The notes under the pieces were generated by a model. That model saw nothing but the letters and a program-made list of their open reading frames with translations. It searched no databases and was not told the DNA's origin. From Sediminimonas qiaohouensis DSM 21189 (GTDB lineage: Bacteria > Pseudomonadota > Alphaproteobacteria > Rhodobacterales > Rhodobacteraceae): DNA of 64,000 nt. Numbering within the stretch: position 1 is the stretch's first letter; the number at the start of each line of letters is the position of its first letter. The translations under genes and the position numbers were made by a program. Shown piece after piece: positions 27,862-35,743 of the stretch. The stretch is from NCBI RefSeq assembly GCF_000423645.1, contig NZ_AUIJ01000004.1, positions 1 to 64,000 on the forward strand, in the 5' to 3' direction.

Positions 27862-28502
27862 GGCAAGGAATTTTCGTGCGCACACCGCCCACGTCCGCCC
27901 ATGGACCGCAGGGGCGGTTCGAGTTCCGCATCTGGCCGCGCGGGTGGCCTTGGGCCGCCACGCGGCTGCAAAGCCGGTGGGCACTTGAACGCGGGGAAAG
28001 GCGCGCCGACATATACCTGGTCACGCCGTTCAGCCCCCAAACGCTGTTGAAGCTGCGGGGCGGTGCACGCCTTGAGATCAAGCGCCGCGCGCCGGACATG
28101 GGGCTGTTGCAGTTCTGGACCTGCCCGGTTTCAACGCCTTTCCCGCTCTCGCGGCAATCGCTGGCGGTGATCGCTCAGGCGCTTGGCGTAAACGAGGGAT
28201 TGCGCGCCGAAGCGGGGCTGTCACCGGCGCATCTGCTGACGGGCCTGGCCGCCTGCGCGCAGCCCGTCGTGCCGATGACGGTCCGCAAGGCGCGGCTGGT
28301 GTTTCGCCGAGGCGGGTGCCAGGCGGAGCTGTGCCGCGCCACCGTTGCGGGCCGCAGCAGGCTGACGGTCGCGATAGAAGACCCGGACCGGGCTTCGACG
28401 CTTTGCCGGATTGAAGAGCTTGGCCTAACCGATCTGCCAAATCGCTCTTACGGGGATGTGCTGCGCCCGCACCGCCTGCCGCAGGAGCGTGCCACGCGGT
28501 AG
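27858..28502 (+). CDS. Unrecognised protein coupled to the HhH-GPD gene
   Basis: A 214-residue protein that I do not recognise. It is basic, has no signal peptide or membrane helix, and is rich in Arg. Visible features are a charged core (LKLRGGARLEIKRRAPDMGL), a Cys pair (CRATVAGRSRLTVAIEDPDR region), and a C-terminal segment ELGLTDLPNRSYGDVL, which faintly recalls the end of CYTH-type phosphatases. That similarity is too weak for a call. It starts within the stop of the preceding glycosylase-like gene (ATGA), so the two proteins probably act together. Confidence 0.7.
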   Translation: MRQGIFVRTPPTSAHGPQGRFEFRIWPRGWPWAATRLQSRWALERGERRADIYLVTPFSPQTLLKLRGGARLEIKRRAPDMGLLQFWTCPVSTPFPLSRQSLAVIAQALGVNEGLRAEAGLSPAHLLTGLAACAQPVVPMTVRKARLVFRRGGCQAELCRATVAGRSRLTVAIEDPDRASTLCRIEELGLTDLPNRSYGDVLRPHRLPQERATR

Positions 28503-28598
28503 ACGTTCAATCCCGGCATTCATCACTCCGCCTTTATGGAACCGCCCGCATCCCCTAGGCTGCGATCACGGAGCCAGGCCGAGGAGGAGACCAAAGCG

Positions 28599-28793
28599 AT
28601 GGCGAAGATCACGGCATACAAGGTTATATCAGCGTTCTATTCGGAAACCGACGCGGACGACACGCATGACAGGCTGTCCAAGCAGGTGAACGATCATATC
28701 AGGGCCGGTTGGCAGCCGTTCGGGCAGCTTGGCGCATCCACGCTGTCCGGGACGCTTATCCTGACACAACCGATGGTGCGGTATCAGGATTGA
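28599..28793 (+). CDS. DUF1737-domain small protein
   Basis: A 64-residue protein (MAKITAYKVISAFYSETDAD at the start, then HIRAGWQPFGQLGAS and LTQPMVRYQD at the end). The I-x-x-GWQPxG pattern and the closing QxMVRY match DUF1737 proteins, small cytoplasmic proteins of unknown role. GAGGAGGAG lies eight bases before ATG 28599; the ATG at 28536 is too far upstream. Nothing in the context suggests a partner. Confidence 0.85.
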   Translation: MAKITAYKVISAFYSETDADDTHDRLSKQVNDHIRAGWQPFGQLGASTLSGTLILTQPMVRYQD

Positions 28794-28876
28794 CGATTTG
28801 ATAGCATTTCAAAGCGACCTTGACCCTACACCTGCTGGAAGCCCCAAGGTGAGTCGGGACAATAGAAAGGGAAGCA

Positions 28877-31159
28877 ATGGCAACCGATCCAGTCTGCGGC
28901 ATGCAAGTAGATGTGAACGACGACACGCGCCGGAGCGAATACGGCGGTGAGACCTTTCATTTCTGCTCGAAGGGGTGCCAGGACAAGTTTGACGCCGACC
29001 CGTGGTTTTACGCGTCCGGCAACGCGAAACACGCAGAACGGACCGAGGCGCCGGGCACGCAATGGACCTGCCCGATGCACCCCGAGATCATTCGCGATGA
29101 GCCGGGTAGCTGCCCCCTGTGCGGCATGGCCCTTGAGCCGTTGGTGCCGTCAGACGAGCCAAGCGAGGAGTTGACCGATTTCACCCGGCGCATGTGGATC
29201 AGCGCGGCGGCGGCGGTGCCGCTGGTTATCATCACGATGGGGGGCCTTGTGGGGCTGGACGTGCGGGGATGGTTGGGGCACCAGCTATCGGTTTACATCG
29301 AGTTCGTGCTGGCCACGCCGATCGTTTTGTGGGCCGCGCAGCCGTTTTTCAAACGCGGCTGGCACTCGGTGCGCACCCTGTCGCCCAACATGTGGACGCT
29401 GATCTCATTGGGGGTCGGTGCGGCCTATGCCTATTCATTTGTCGCGACATTCGCGCCGGGCGTCTTTCCCGAACAGTACCGCGAGGGCGAAAACGTCGGC
29501 ACCTACTACGAGGCGGCCGTCGTCATTATCGCACTGGTCTTCGTGGGGCAGGTTCTGGAACTGCGCGCGCGCGAGCGGACCGGCGACGCAATTCGCGCCC
29601 TGATGGATCTTGCCCCCAAGACGGCGCGCCGGATCCTGCCCGACGGGACGGAATACGACGCACCGCTTGAGAACGTGGTCGAGGGCGACATGTTGCGCGT
29701 TCGCCCCGGTGACAGCGTGCCGGTGGATGGCGAGGTAACCGAGGGGCGCTCGTCAGTGGACGAAAGCATGATCACGGGCGAATCCGTTCCCATTGAAAAG
29801 ACCGAGGGCGACCGCGTGACCGGCGGCACCATCAACAAGAACGGCACGCTTGCCATTAAGGCAACGCAAGTGGGGAGCGGCACGGTGCTGGCGCAGATCG
29901 TCGATATGGTGGCGGGGGCGCGGCGCTCGCGTGCGCCGATCCAGGGGCTTGCCGACCGGGTTGCGGCCGTGTTCGTGCCGAGCGTGGTGTTGGTGGCGGT
30001 TGTTGCGTTCATCGCCTGGCTCGCGGTTGGGCCCGACCCGGCACTGGCGTTTGCCATCGCAGCGGCGGTTTCGGTCCTGATCATCGCCTGCCCGTGCGCC
30101 TTGGGCCTGGCGACGCCGATCTCGATCACCACGGCGGCGGGGCGCGGGGCGCAGGCGGGGGTCCTGATCAAGGACGCCGAGGCACTGGAGCGCATGGCGC
30201 GGGTTGACACGGTGATCGTGGACAAGACCGGCACCCTGACCGAGGGCAAGCCCGAACTAACGGATGTGACCGCCCTCAATAACCGCGACGAGGATGAGAT
30301 CCTGTCGCATGCCGCCGCGCTTGAGCGCAGTTCCGAGCATCCGCTGGCGGAGGCGATCGTGCAGGCGGCGCATGCGCGCGGCGTGACCCTGCAAGAGGTG
30401 GACGATTTCGAGGCGATCACCGGGAAAGGCGTGCGCGGATCGGTTGGCGGCATCCCCGTGGCGCTTGGCAACTCTGCTATGGTGGAGGACCTTGGCCTTG
30501 ACCCCGCAGAGGCGGAAAAGCGCGCGGACGAAATGCGCAAGGACGGCAAGACGGTCATGTTTGTGGCCATGGACGGGCAGCTTGCCGGCCTGATCGCCGT
30601 GGCCGACCCGATCAAGGAAAGCACCGAAGGTGCGATCCGGGAGCTGCATGATCTTGGGCTTACCATCATCATGGCCACCGGCGACAACCAGCGCACCGCC
30701 GAAGCGGTAGCGCGAAAACTTGGCATCGACGAGGTGCGGGCGGGCGTTTTGCCCGAAGACAAGAAACGCCTTGTGGACGAGCTGCGCAGCAAGGGGGCAC
30801 AGATCGCGATGGCGGGCGACGGGGTAAACGATGCGCCCGCGCTGGCCGCTGCCGATGTCGGCATCGCGATGAGTACGGGCGCCGATGTGGCGGTAGAAAG
30901 CGCCGGGATCACCCTCCTGAAGGGCGACCTTGTGGGCCTTGTGCGCGCACGCAAGCTGGCGCGGATGACCTTGCGCAATATCAAGCAAAACCTATTCTTT
31001 GCCTTCGCCTACAACGCCGCCGGCATCCCCATCGCCGCCGGGATCCTTTATCCGTTCATCGGCTTGCTGCTATCGCCGATGATCGCCGCCGCCGCGATGA
31101 GCTTGTCCTCGGTCTCGGTCATATCGAACTCCTTGCGGCTCAGCCGCATCAATCTTTGA
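28877..31159 (+). CDS. Copper-translocating P1B-type ATPase
   Basis: A 760-residue ATPase. Order of parts: an N-terminal YHS domain ([24 protein letters not shown]), a heavy-metal-binding segment ([22 protein letters not shown]), eight membrane helices, the actuator (MITGESVP), the metal site [11 protein letters not shown], the phosphorylated Asp in DKTGTLTEG and [19 protein letters not shown] in helix 7 and AMSLSSVSV in helix 8 fit the Cu(I)-exporting P1B-1 subgroup. It should pump copper out of the cytoplasm. A CDF-type transporter follows 18 bases on, probably in the same transcript. Confidence 0.94.
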   Translation: MATDPVCGMQVDVNDDTRRSEYGGETFHFCSKGCQDKFDADPWFYASGNAKHAERTEAPGTQWTCPMHPEIIRDEPGSCPLCGMALEPLVPSDEPSEELTDFTRRMWISAAAAVPLVIITMGGLVGLDVRGWLGHQLSVYIEFVLATPIVLWAAQPFFKRGWHSVRTLSPNMWTLISLGVGAAYAYSFVATFAPGVFPEQYREGENVGTYYEAAVVIIALVFVGQVLELRARERTGDAIRALMDLAPKTARRILPDGTEYDAPLENVVEGDMLRVRPGDSVPVDGEVTEGRSSVDESMITGESVPIEKTEGDRVTGGTINKNGTLAIKATQVGSGTVLAQIVDMVAGARRSRAPIQGLADRVAAVFVPSVVLVAVVAFIAWLAVGPDPALAFAIAAAVSVLIIACPCALGLATPISITTAAGRGAQAGVLIKDAEALERMARVDTVIVDKTGTLTEGKPELTDVTALNNRDEDEILSHAAALERSSEHPLAEAIVQAAHARGVTLQEVDDFEAITGKGVRGSVGGIPVALGNSAMVEDLGLDPAEAEKRADEMRKDGKTVMFVAMDGQLAGLIAVADPIKESTEGAIRELHDLGLTIIMATGDNQRTAEAVARKLGIDEVRAGVLPEDKKRLVDELRSKGAQIAMAGDGVNDAPALAAADVGIAMSTGADVAVESAGITLLKGDLVGLVRARKLARMTLRNIKQNLFFAFAYNAAGIPIAAGILYPFIGLLLSPMIAAAAMSLSSVSVISNSLRLSRINL

Positions 31160-31177
31160 TACAGGAAGGCCAGAGGT

Positions 31178-32116
31178 ATGTCGCACGCGCATCACGGTCA
31201 TATGCCCACAAGCGGGCGCGGAATGGCGATCTCGGCCTGGCTGACCGGCGTCTATTTTGTCATCGAAATGGGGATCGGCTTGTGGACCGGCTCTATCGCC
31301 GTCATTTCGGACGCGTTTCACACCTTTTCCGCGGTTGGCGGCGTTCTTCTGGCGATCATTGCGGCGCGGCTTGCCCGGCGCCCTGCCGACGAGGACCGCA
31401 GTTTTGGCTGGTACCGGGCCGAGATCATCGGGGCGCTGGTCAACGGGGGATTCCTGTTGGGCATGGCGATCATCGTGATCGTCATGGCGGGCATGCGGAT
31501 GTCGCACCCGATCGACCTGCCAACGGGTCCGATGTTGTTGGCGGCCGCCGGGGGACTGGTGACCGAGTTCATCTCGCTCGGCCTGATCTGGAAACAGAGC
31601 AAGAGCAACCTGAACGTCAAGGGCGCGCTTTGGCATATCATCCAGACCTTTGTCGGTAGCCTGCTGATCATCATTACCGCGCTTGTCATCAAGTTCACCG
31701 GCTTTCTGCTGATCGATCCGATACTCGGGATGGCGTTCGGCTTTGTTCTTGTCTGGGCCAGTTGGGGGATTTTGCGCGACTCCATGCACCTGCTGATGGA
31801 GGGGACGCCCGAAGGGGTGAGCCTATCGGACGTCAAGACCGCGCTGGAGGATATCGAGGGCGTGGAGGACGCCCATCACATCCATGCCTGGGCGCTTACC
31901 AGCGGCAAGCACGTGTTCTCGGGCCACATCCGGATCAGCGACGGCCAGGATCCGCAGGCCGTGCTGAAGACCGCGCACAGCATGCTACGCGAGCAATACG
32001 GCTTTTTCTTCGTCACGCTACAGATCGAGGATAGATGCCTTGACGAAAGGGGCGCCGAGACGATCGATATCACCCGCTCACCGCCAGCAGCAGAGGCCGG
32101 CCATGATGGGCATTAG
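31178..32116 (+). CDS. Cation diffusion facilitator family transporter, altered metal site
   Basis: A 312-residue CDF protein with a His-rich N-terminus (MSHAHHGHMP), six membrane helices and a cytoplasmic C-terminal domain (VEDAHHIHAWALTSGKHVFS). The usual zinc site uses HxxxD in helices 2 and 5. Here helix 2 reads SDAFHTFSA (His48, Ala52 in place of Asp) and helix 5 reads WHIIQT (His153, Thr157 in place of Asp). Two of the four ligands are thus changed, and the metal may not be zinc. It follows a copper ATPase and its stop overlaps the next gene. Confidence 0.88.
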   Translation: MSHAHHGHMPTSGRGMAISAWLTGVYFVIEMGIGLWTGSIAVISDAFHTFSAVGGVLLAIIAARLARRPADEDRSFGWYRAEIIGALVNGGFLLGMAIIVIVMAGMRMSHPIDLPTGPMLLAAAGGLVTEFISLGLIWKQSKSNLNVKGALWHIIQTFVGSLLIIITALVIKFTGFLLIDPILGMAFGFVLVWASWGILRDSMHLLMEGTPEGVSLSDVKTALEDIEGVEDAHHIHAWALTSGKHVFSGHIRISDGQDPQAVLKTAHSMLREQYGFFFVTLQIEDRCLDERGAETIDITRSPPAAEAGHDGH

Positions 32117-32885
32117 GACCCCCGGCGGATCGGGGTGGCGCCCGTCGCTTCGCCTGCGCCTGGCGCGCCGGATCCTGCGCGGGATCGTCACGCGCACCGC
32201 GCGCAGCGAACTGAACGGCCGTCTGTTGGTGTTTTCGGACGGAAGCCGGCGCCGGTGGCTCGGCCCCGAGATCGCGCAGTTCGTCGCGGCCATGGAGACC
32301 GAGGCGCGCGCGCTTCGGCTAAAGGCGGAATTCGGAGCGCTGCCCGGTCTTGGCAACCAGGTCATGGTGGAGCTGGCCGTCTGGACAGCCGCGGCCGACC
32401 GTAGCATGCGTCAGCTTGGCGTCGCGCCCGAGACCTCGCGCGGCGTGGTGGCCGATTTGGGGTGGCGCGTCTACCGGCGCATGCTTGGGCTGACGTCCTT
32501 GCCGGTGCGCATGATAACGCGCGATCCCGGGCGCAGGGTGCGCTGGACCATTCGCGCGCTGCTTGTGTTTCCGTTCCACGCGCCCGGCGCGCCCGGCTAC
32601 GAGGTGAAAACGCAGCGCGCCGGCGATGACATCGAGACCCATTTCACATGCTGCCCGCCGCAAAGCTTCGTTCGCCAGTTGGCCGAGGACATGGACGATC
32701 CCGACATGCTTGAGGCTTTTCGCCAAAGCTGGTGCACGTATGATTGGCCCGGTGCGGACCTGATCGCGGGGGACGGCAAGCGCGGCCATTATCACCGCGC
32801 CCGGACATTGTCGCACGGGGATCCGGTTTGCGACATGTGCTGGAAGGCCCGGGCGCAGCCCCGCGCAGACACAGGGCCGAGGTAA
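32103..32885 (+). CDS. L-2-amino-thiazoline-4-carboxylate hydrolase-like protein
   Basis: A 260-residue protein starting MMGIRTPGGS (ATG 32103 or 32106), inside the CDF stop. The C-terminal half carries the PF14196-type pattern: a Cys-Pro motif (THFTCCPPQSFVRQLAEDMD), then SWCTYDWP and ARTLSHGDPVCDMC. The named enzyme hydrolyses a cyclic cysteine precursor, but most relatives are uncharacterised, and the first Cys region may bind a metal. No signal peptide is seen. The overlap with the CDF gene suggests they are translated together; no functional link is known. Confidence 0.65.
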   Translation: MMGIRTPGGSGWRPSLRLRLARRILRGIVTRTARSELNGRLLVFSDGSRRRWLGPEIAQFVAAMETEARALRLKAEFGALPGLGNQVMVELAVWTAAADRSMRQLGVAPETSRGVVADLGWRVYRRMLGLTSLPVRMITRDPGRRVRWTIRALLVFPFHAPGAPGYEVKTQRAGDDIETHFTCCPPQSFVRQLAEDMDDPDMLEAFRQSWCTYDWPGADLIAGDGKRGHYHRARTLSHGDPVCDMCWKARAQPRADTGPR

Positions 32886-32896
32886 GATAGCACACC

Positions 32897-33811
32897 ATGC
32901 ACACCATTCCGCTGCTGATCCTCATCACGCTGTCCGAAGCCACCATCGGCGTCTTTGTCAAGCTGACCGGGGACGCCATTCCCATCCAGACGCTGACCTT
33001 CTATGCGCTGGCCTTTGCGGCGGCGTTCCTTGCGGTCGCCCTTCCTTTTGCCACGGATCGTCCGCACAGGTTTCCACGCGGGAACCTGAAGGATACGGCC
33101 ATCATCGGCGCGCTTGTTGCCTTGCAAATCAGCGTGTTCAACTACGCCATGACCTTGGTCCCGATTGCCAACGCGGTGGTTTTCTGGAGCGTGGCGCCCT
33201 TCTTCGTGTTCATCTTCTCGGCGCTGTTCCTGGGAGAGCCGGCAAAGAAAAGCTATATCCTGATTTTCGGCCTTGCCCTTGCCGGGATCGTCCTGGCCAA
33301 GCCGCTGGAGGGGGGCAACTGGTTCGGCAACCTGGTCGCGCTTGGCGATGGGGCGATTTATGCCGCGATGGTGACCTACATGCGCCACGAGGGGCGCGAG
33401 GAGCCCGGCAACGACATTTTCTGGTCGATGGCGGCGGGTGCGGTCCTGCTCTCGCCCTCGTTGATCCTGGTGGGGCCGGGCGATATCGGCGCGCTTGTTG
33501 CCTATCCGTCGCTGGGTCTATCGCTGCCGGTGATGCTTTGGGCGATGTGTCTGGGTGTTGTCTCGACCGGCTTTGCCTATTTCGGGATCTCGCTGGTTCT
33601 CAAGCAGATCAACGCGAACGTTTATGCGCTGGTGGATATCATCGTGTCGCCGGTCGTGGCGGCAAGCTTGGGCTACCTCGTATTCGCGGAGGTTCCCGCG
33701 CGCGGCATGATCATGGGGGGCGGCCTGCTGCTGCTGTCGGGCTTCTTGCTGACCCGCGACATGAGCCGGGGCAAGGAAAACGCAGCGGTCCACCCGTGCC
33801 AATGCGCGTGA
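32897..33811 (+). CDS. EamA/DMT-superfamily permease
   Basis: A 304-residue membrane protein with ten predicted helices in two EamA halves. The first ends near GLALAGIVLAKPLEGGNWFG and the second starts with GDGAIYAAMVTYMRH. Conserved features are the E in AEVPARGMI near the end and VDIIVSPVVAASLGYLVF in the last repeat. Such proteins export or import small metabolites. The substrate cannot be told. The gene follows its neighbour closely in the same direction. Confidence 0.88.
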   Translation: MHTIPLLILITLSEATIGVFVKLTGDAIPIQTLTFYALAFAAAFLAVALPFATDRPHRFPRGNLKDTAIIGALVALQISVFNYAMTLVPIANAVVFWSVAPFFVFIFSALFLGEPAKKSYILIFGLALAGIVLAKPLEGGNWFGNLVALGDGAIYAAMVTYMRHEGREEPGNDIFWSMAAGAVLLSPSLILVGPGDIGALVAYPSLGLSLPVMLWAMCLGVVSTGFAYFGISLVLKQINANVYALVDIIVSPVVAASLGYLVFAEVPARGMIMGGGLLLLSGFLLTRDMSRGKENAAVHPCQCA

Positions 33812-33936
33812 CGGCGTTTCGATGACGCGGCGATCCTTCGGTGAGCACCGAGGGAGATTGCCAACGCCGCAAGGGCAATTGCACGGAAAATTTGCATTGC
33901 GCGCCGTTCCCGTGCGAGTGGGAAAAGGGAAACATA

Positions 33937-34965
33937 ATGCAACGAGGGGAGGAGACGTTGGATAAATTCAGGCGTCCAGGCGCACAGGAGCGCATCAAGC
34001 AGCTTGCCTATCTGCTCAAGCACACGGTCACGATCATCGGGCGCGATGCCGACATTCTGCGGCCACTGCTGCGCATGGCCATATATGCGGCGGTCCTGGT
34101 GACGGTGTTTTTTGCGATGATATGGGCCTACGCAATTGACGCCAGCGGAACGGGAACGGTTTTGCTGCTGCTGTCTGTCGCCCTCTTCCTCTACAAGTTT
34201 TTCTATTACAACCGGCAAGAGCTGGCGGTGAGCTGGCTGGTCTCAGAAACCGCTTTCGGGCGCGACCGAAGCCTTGCCGACGCCTCCGAGCATGTTGCCA
34301 CCCTGCGATCGCAGGCGCGCAGCCTTGCACTGCTGGACATGGGGGCGGCGTGGATCGCGTCGCGCAAGAACAACAACAAAAGCGGGATGCTGACCAACCT
34401 TTTGTTGTCGGCGATCACCGAGGGCTGGGATCTGGTGAACCATTTCCTGTTGCCCGCCTTCGCCATCGACGGCGTAGGGTTTCGCGACGCGATGGGCAAG
34501 ATACGCTCGGCCAGGGACAACGTGCCCGAGACCCTGATGGGGGTGTTCGGCATCGACATTTTGGGGCGCGTCGTCGTGACGATCTTTGCGCCGATCTACG
34601 TGCTGCTGGGATTGGGCGGTGTCGTTCTGGGCACCTGGCTGTCGGGGATATTCCCGGCGGCATTCCATGCCGGGCAGGTTGGTGAGGTTCTACCGCCCGA
34701 GGTGCTGGACTGGTTGCCGATCACGGCAACGACCGAGTTCAACTGGCTACCGGTGCTGGTCGCGATTTTCCTTGGCAAGATCGTCGCGGCGGTGTTCGAA
34801 CGCGCGGTCACGACACTGAAGGTCATATATTTCACGTTGTTCTACGCGCGGACCCTGCATGCCGGATCTTTGTCACAGGACATCCGCGATGAGCTGGAGC
34901 GTTACCTGCGCATGGAAGACGGCGGCGCGGCGGCGCCCGACGACAGCGCAACCGCGCCCGGCTAG
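33937..34965 (+). CDS. Polytopic membrane protein, DUF6159-like
   Basis: A 342-residue protein that I cannot name with confidence. It has two adjacent helices (AAVLVTVFFAMIWAYAI and TVLLLLSVALFLYKFFYY), a cytoplasmic stretch with SWLVSETAFGRDRS, then two further helix groups (VVVTIFAPIYVLLGLGGVVL and VLVAIFLGKIVAAVF). The layout recalls DUF6159 proteins. ATG 33937 is used; a TTG at 33958 has a stronger GGAGGAG site and could be the true start, seven residues shorter. No role is suggested by its neighbours. Confidence 0.6.
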   Translation: MQRGEETLDKFRRPGAQERIKQLAYLLKHTVTIIGRDADILRPLLRMAIYAAVLVTVFFAMIWAYAIDASGTGTVLLLLSVALFLYKFFYYNRQELAVSWLVSETAFGRDRSLADASEHVATLRSQARSLALLDMGAAWIASRKNNNKSGMLTNLLLSAITEGWDLVNHFLLPAFAIDGVGFRDAMGKIRSARDNVPETLMGVFGIDILGRVVVTIFAPIYVLLGLGGVVLGTWLSGIFPAAFHAGQVGEVLPPEVLDWLPITATTEFNWLPVLVAIFLGKIVAAVFERAVTTLKVIYFTLFYARTLHAGSLSQDIRDELERYLRMEDGGAAAPDDSATAPG

Positions 34966-35003
34966 GCACGCGCCCTGCCCCGGACCACGGGCCCCGGCCT
35001 ATC

Positions 35004-35639
35004 TCACTGGCCGTCGAAGTGGTCCGGGAACACCGCGCCGAGATAGGCAAGCACCCGCTGCGCCATGTCCTCCCGGCGGAAATCAGTCGGGTACATCAGC
35101 ATGTTCAGCCAGAACCCGTCGAACAGCGCCTCAAGGGTCTGCGACACGCCCCGCGCATCGACACCGCGATACTCCCCGTCCGCGATGATCAGGCGGCACA
35201 GCTCGGCGCTAAGCTCTTGCCGCTCGATGTCGAACCGGGACGAGCTGGCGCGATAGGATTTGCGGTGCGCGGCCTCTCCGAAAAACGCGAACCAGACAGC
35301 CAGTTTCCTGCGGTTGCAAATGCGCGGATGGAACTGCGCATCAACCATGGCGCGCAACTTGTCTGCGGCGCTCAGCTCCTCGCGCTCCAACGCGCGCATC
35401 CAAAGCGCGCGATGCTCCTGCGCGAGTGACATCAAAGTTTCCTCGAACAGGGCGTCCTTGCTTTTGAAGTGAAAGTTCACGAGGCCCATCGACAGGCCCG
35501 CCTGTCTGGTCACGTCATGCAGCGTGGTGCCCGAGATCCCATGCTTTGCGATACAGATGATCGTGGCATCGATTAGCTGATTTTTCCGCACTTCCGGCGA
35601 CGCGGTTCTGGTCGTTTTCTGGTTTTTTATTCGGGGCAT
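35004..35639 (-). CDS. BetI-like TetR-family regulator
   Basis: A 211-residue regulator. The TetR helix-turn-helix is GTTLHDVTRQAGLSMGLVNF HFKSKDALF, and the rest resembles BetI (CNRRKLAVWFAFFGEAAHRK region). BetI proteins repress choline/betaine genes. This one is divergent from a dimethylglycine/sarcosine dehydrogenase-like gene, with a perfect inverted repeat between them. It probably controls that gene and itself in response to a methylated amine. The product of the neighbouring gene makes a betaine-breakdown role more likely than choline synthesis. Confidence 0.86.
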   Translation of the reverse strand: MPRIKNQKTTRTASPEVRKNQLIDATIICIAKHGISGTTLHDVTRQAGLSMGLVNFHFKSKDALFEETLMSLAQEHRALWMRALEREELSAADKLRAMVDAQFHPRICNRRKLAVWFAFFGEAAHRKSYRASSSRFDIERQELSAELCRLIIADGEYRGVDARGVSQTLEALFDGFWLNMLMYPTDFRREDMAQRVLAYLGAVFPDHFDGQ

Positions 35640-35650
35640 AGTCGCGCCTC

Positions 35651-35668
35651 ATTGAATAGTCATTCAAT
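35651..35668. promoter_or_regulatory. Probable BetI-type operator
   Basis: ATTGAAT-AGTC-ATTCAAT is a perfect 7-bp inverted repeat, 12 bases upstream of the regulator start, between two divergent genes. It overlaps a second partial palindrome, CATTCAATCAATG. Symmetry and placement fit a TetR/BetI dimer site. Confidence 0.7.
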
Positions 35669-35743
35669 CAATGACTTGATTTTTAGGTCCGGTCAATCCT
35701 AGCCTTTGACAAGACATCGAATCTAGCAACGGAAAGCCATCTC

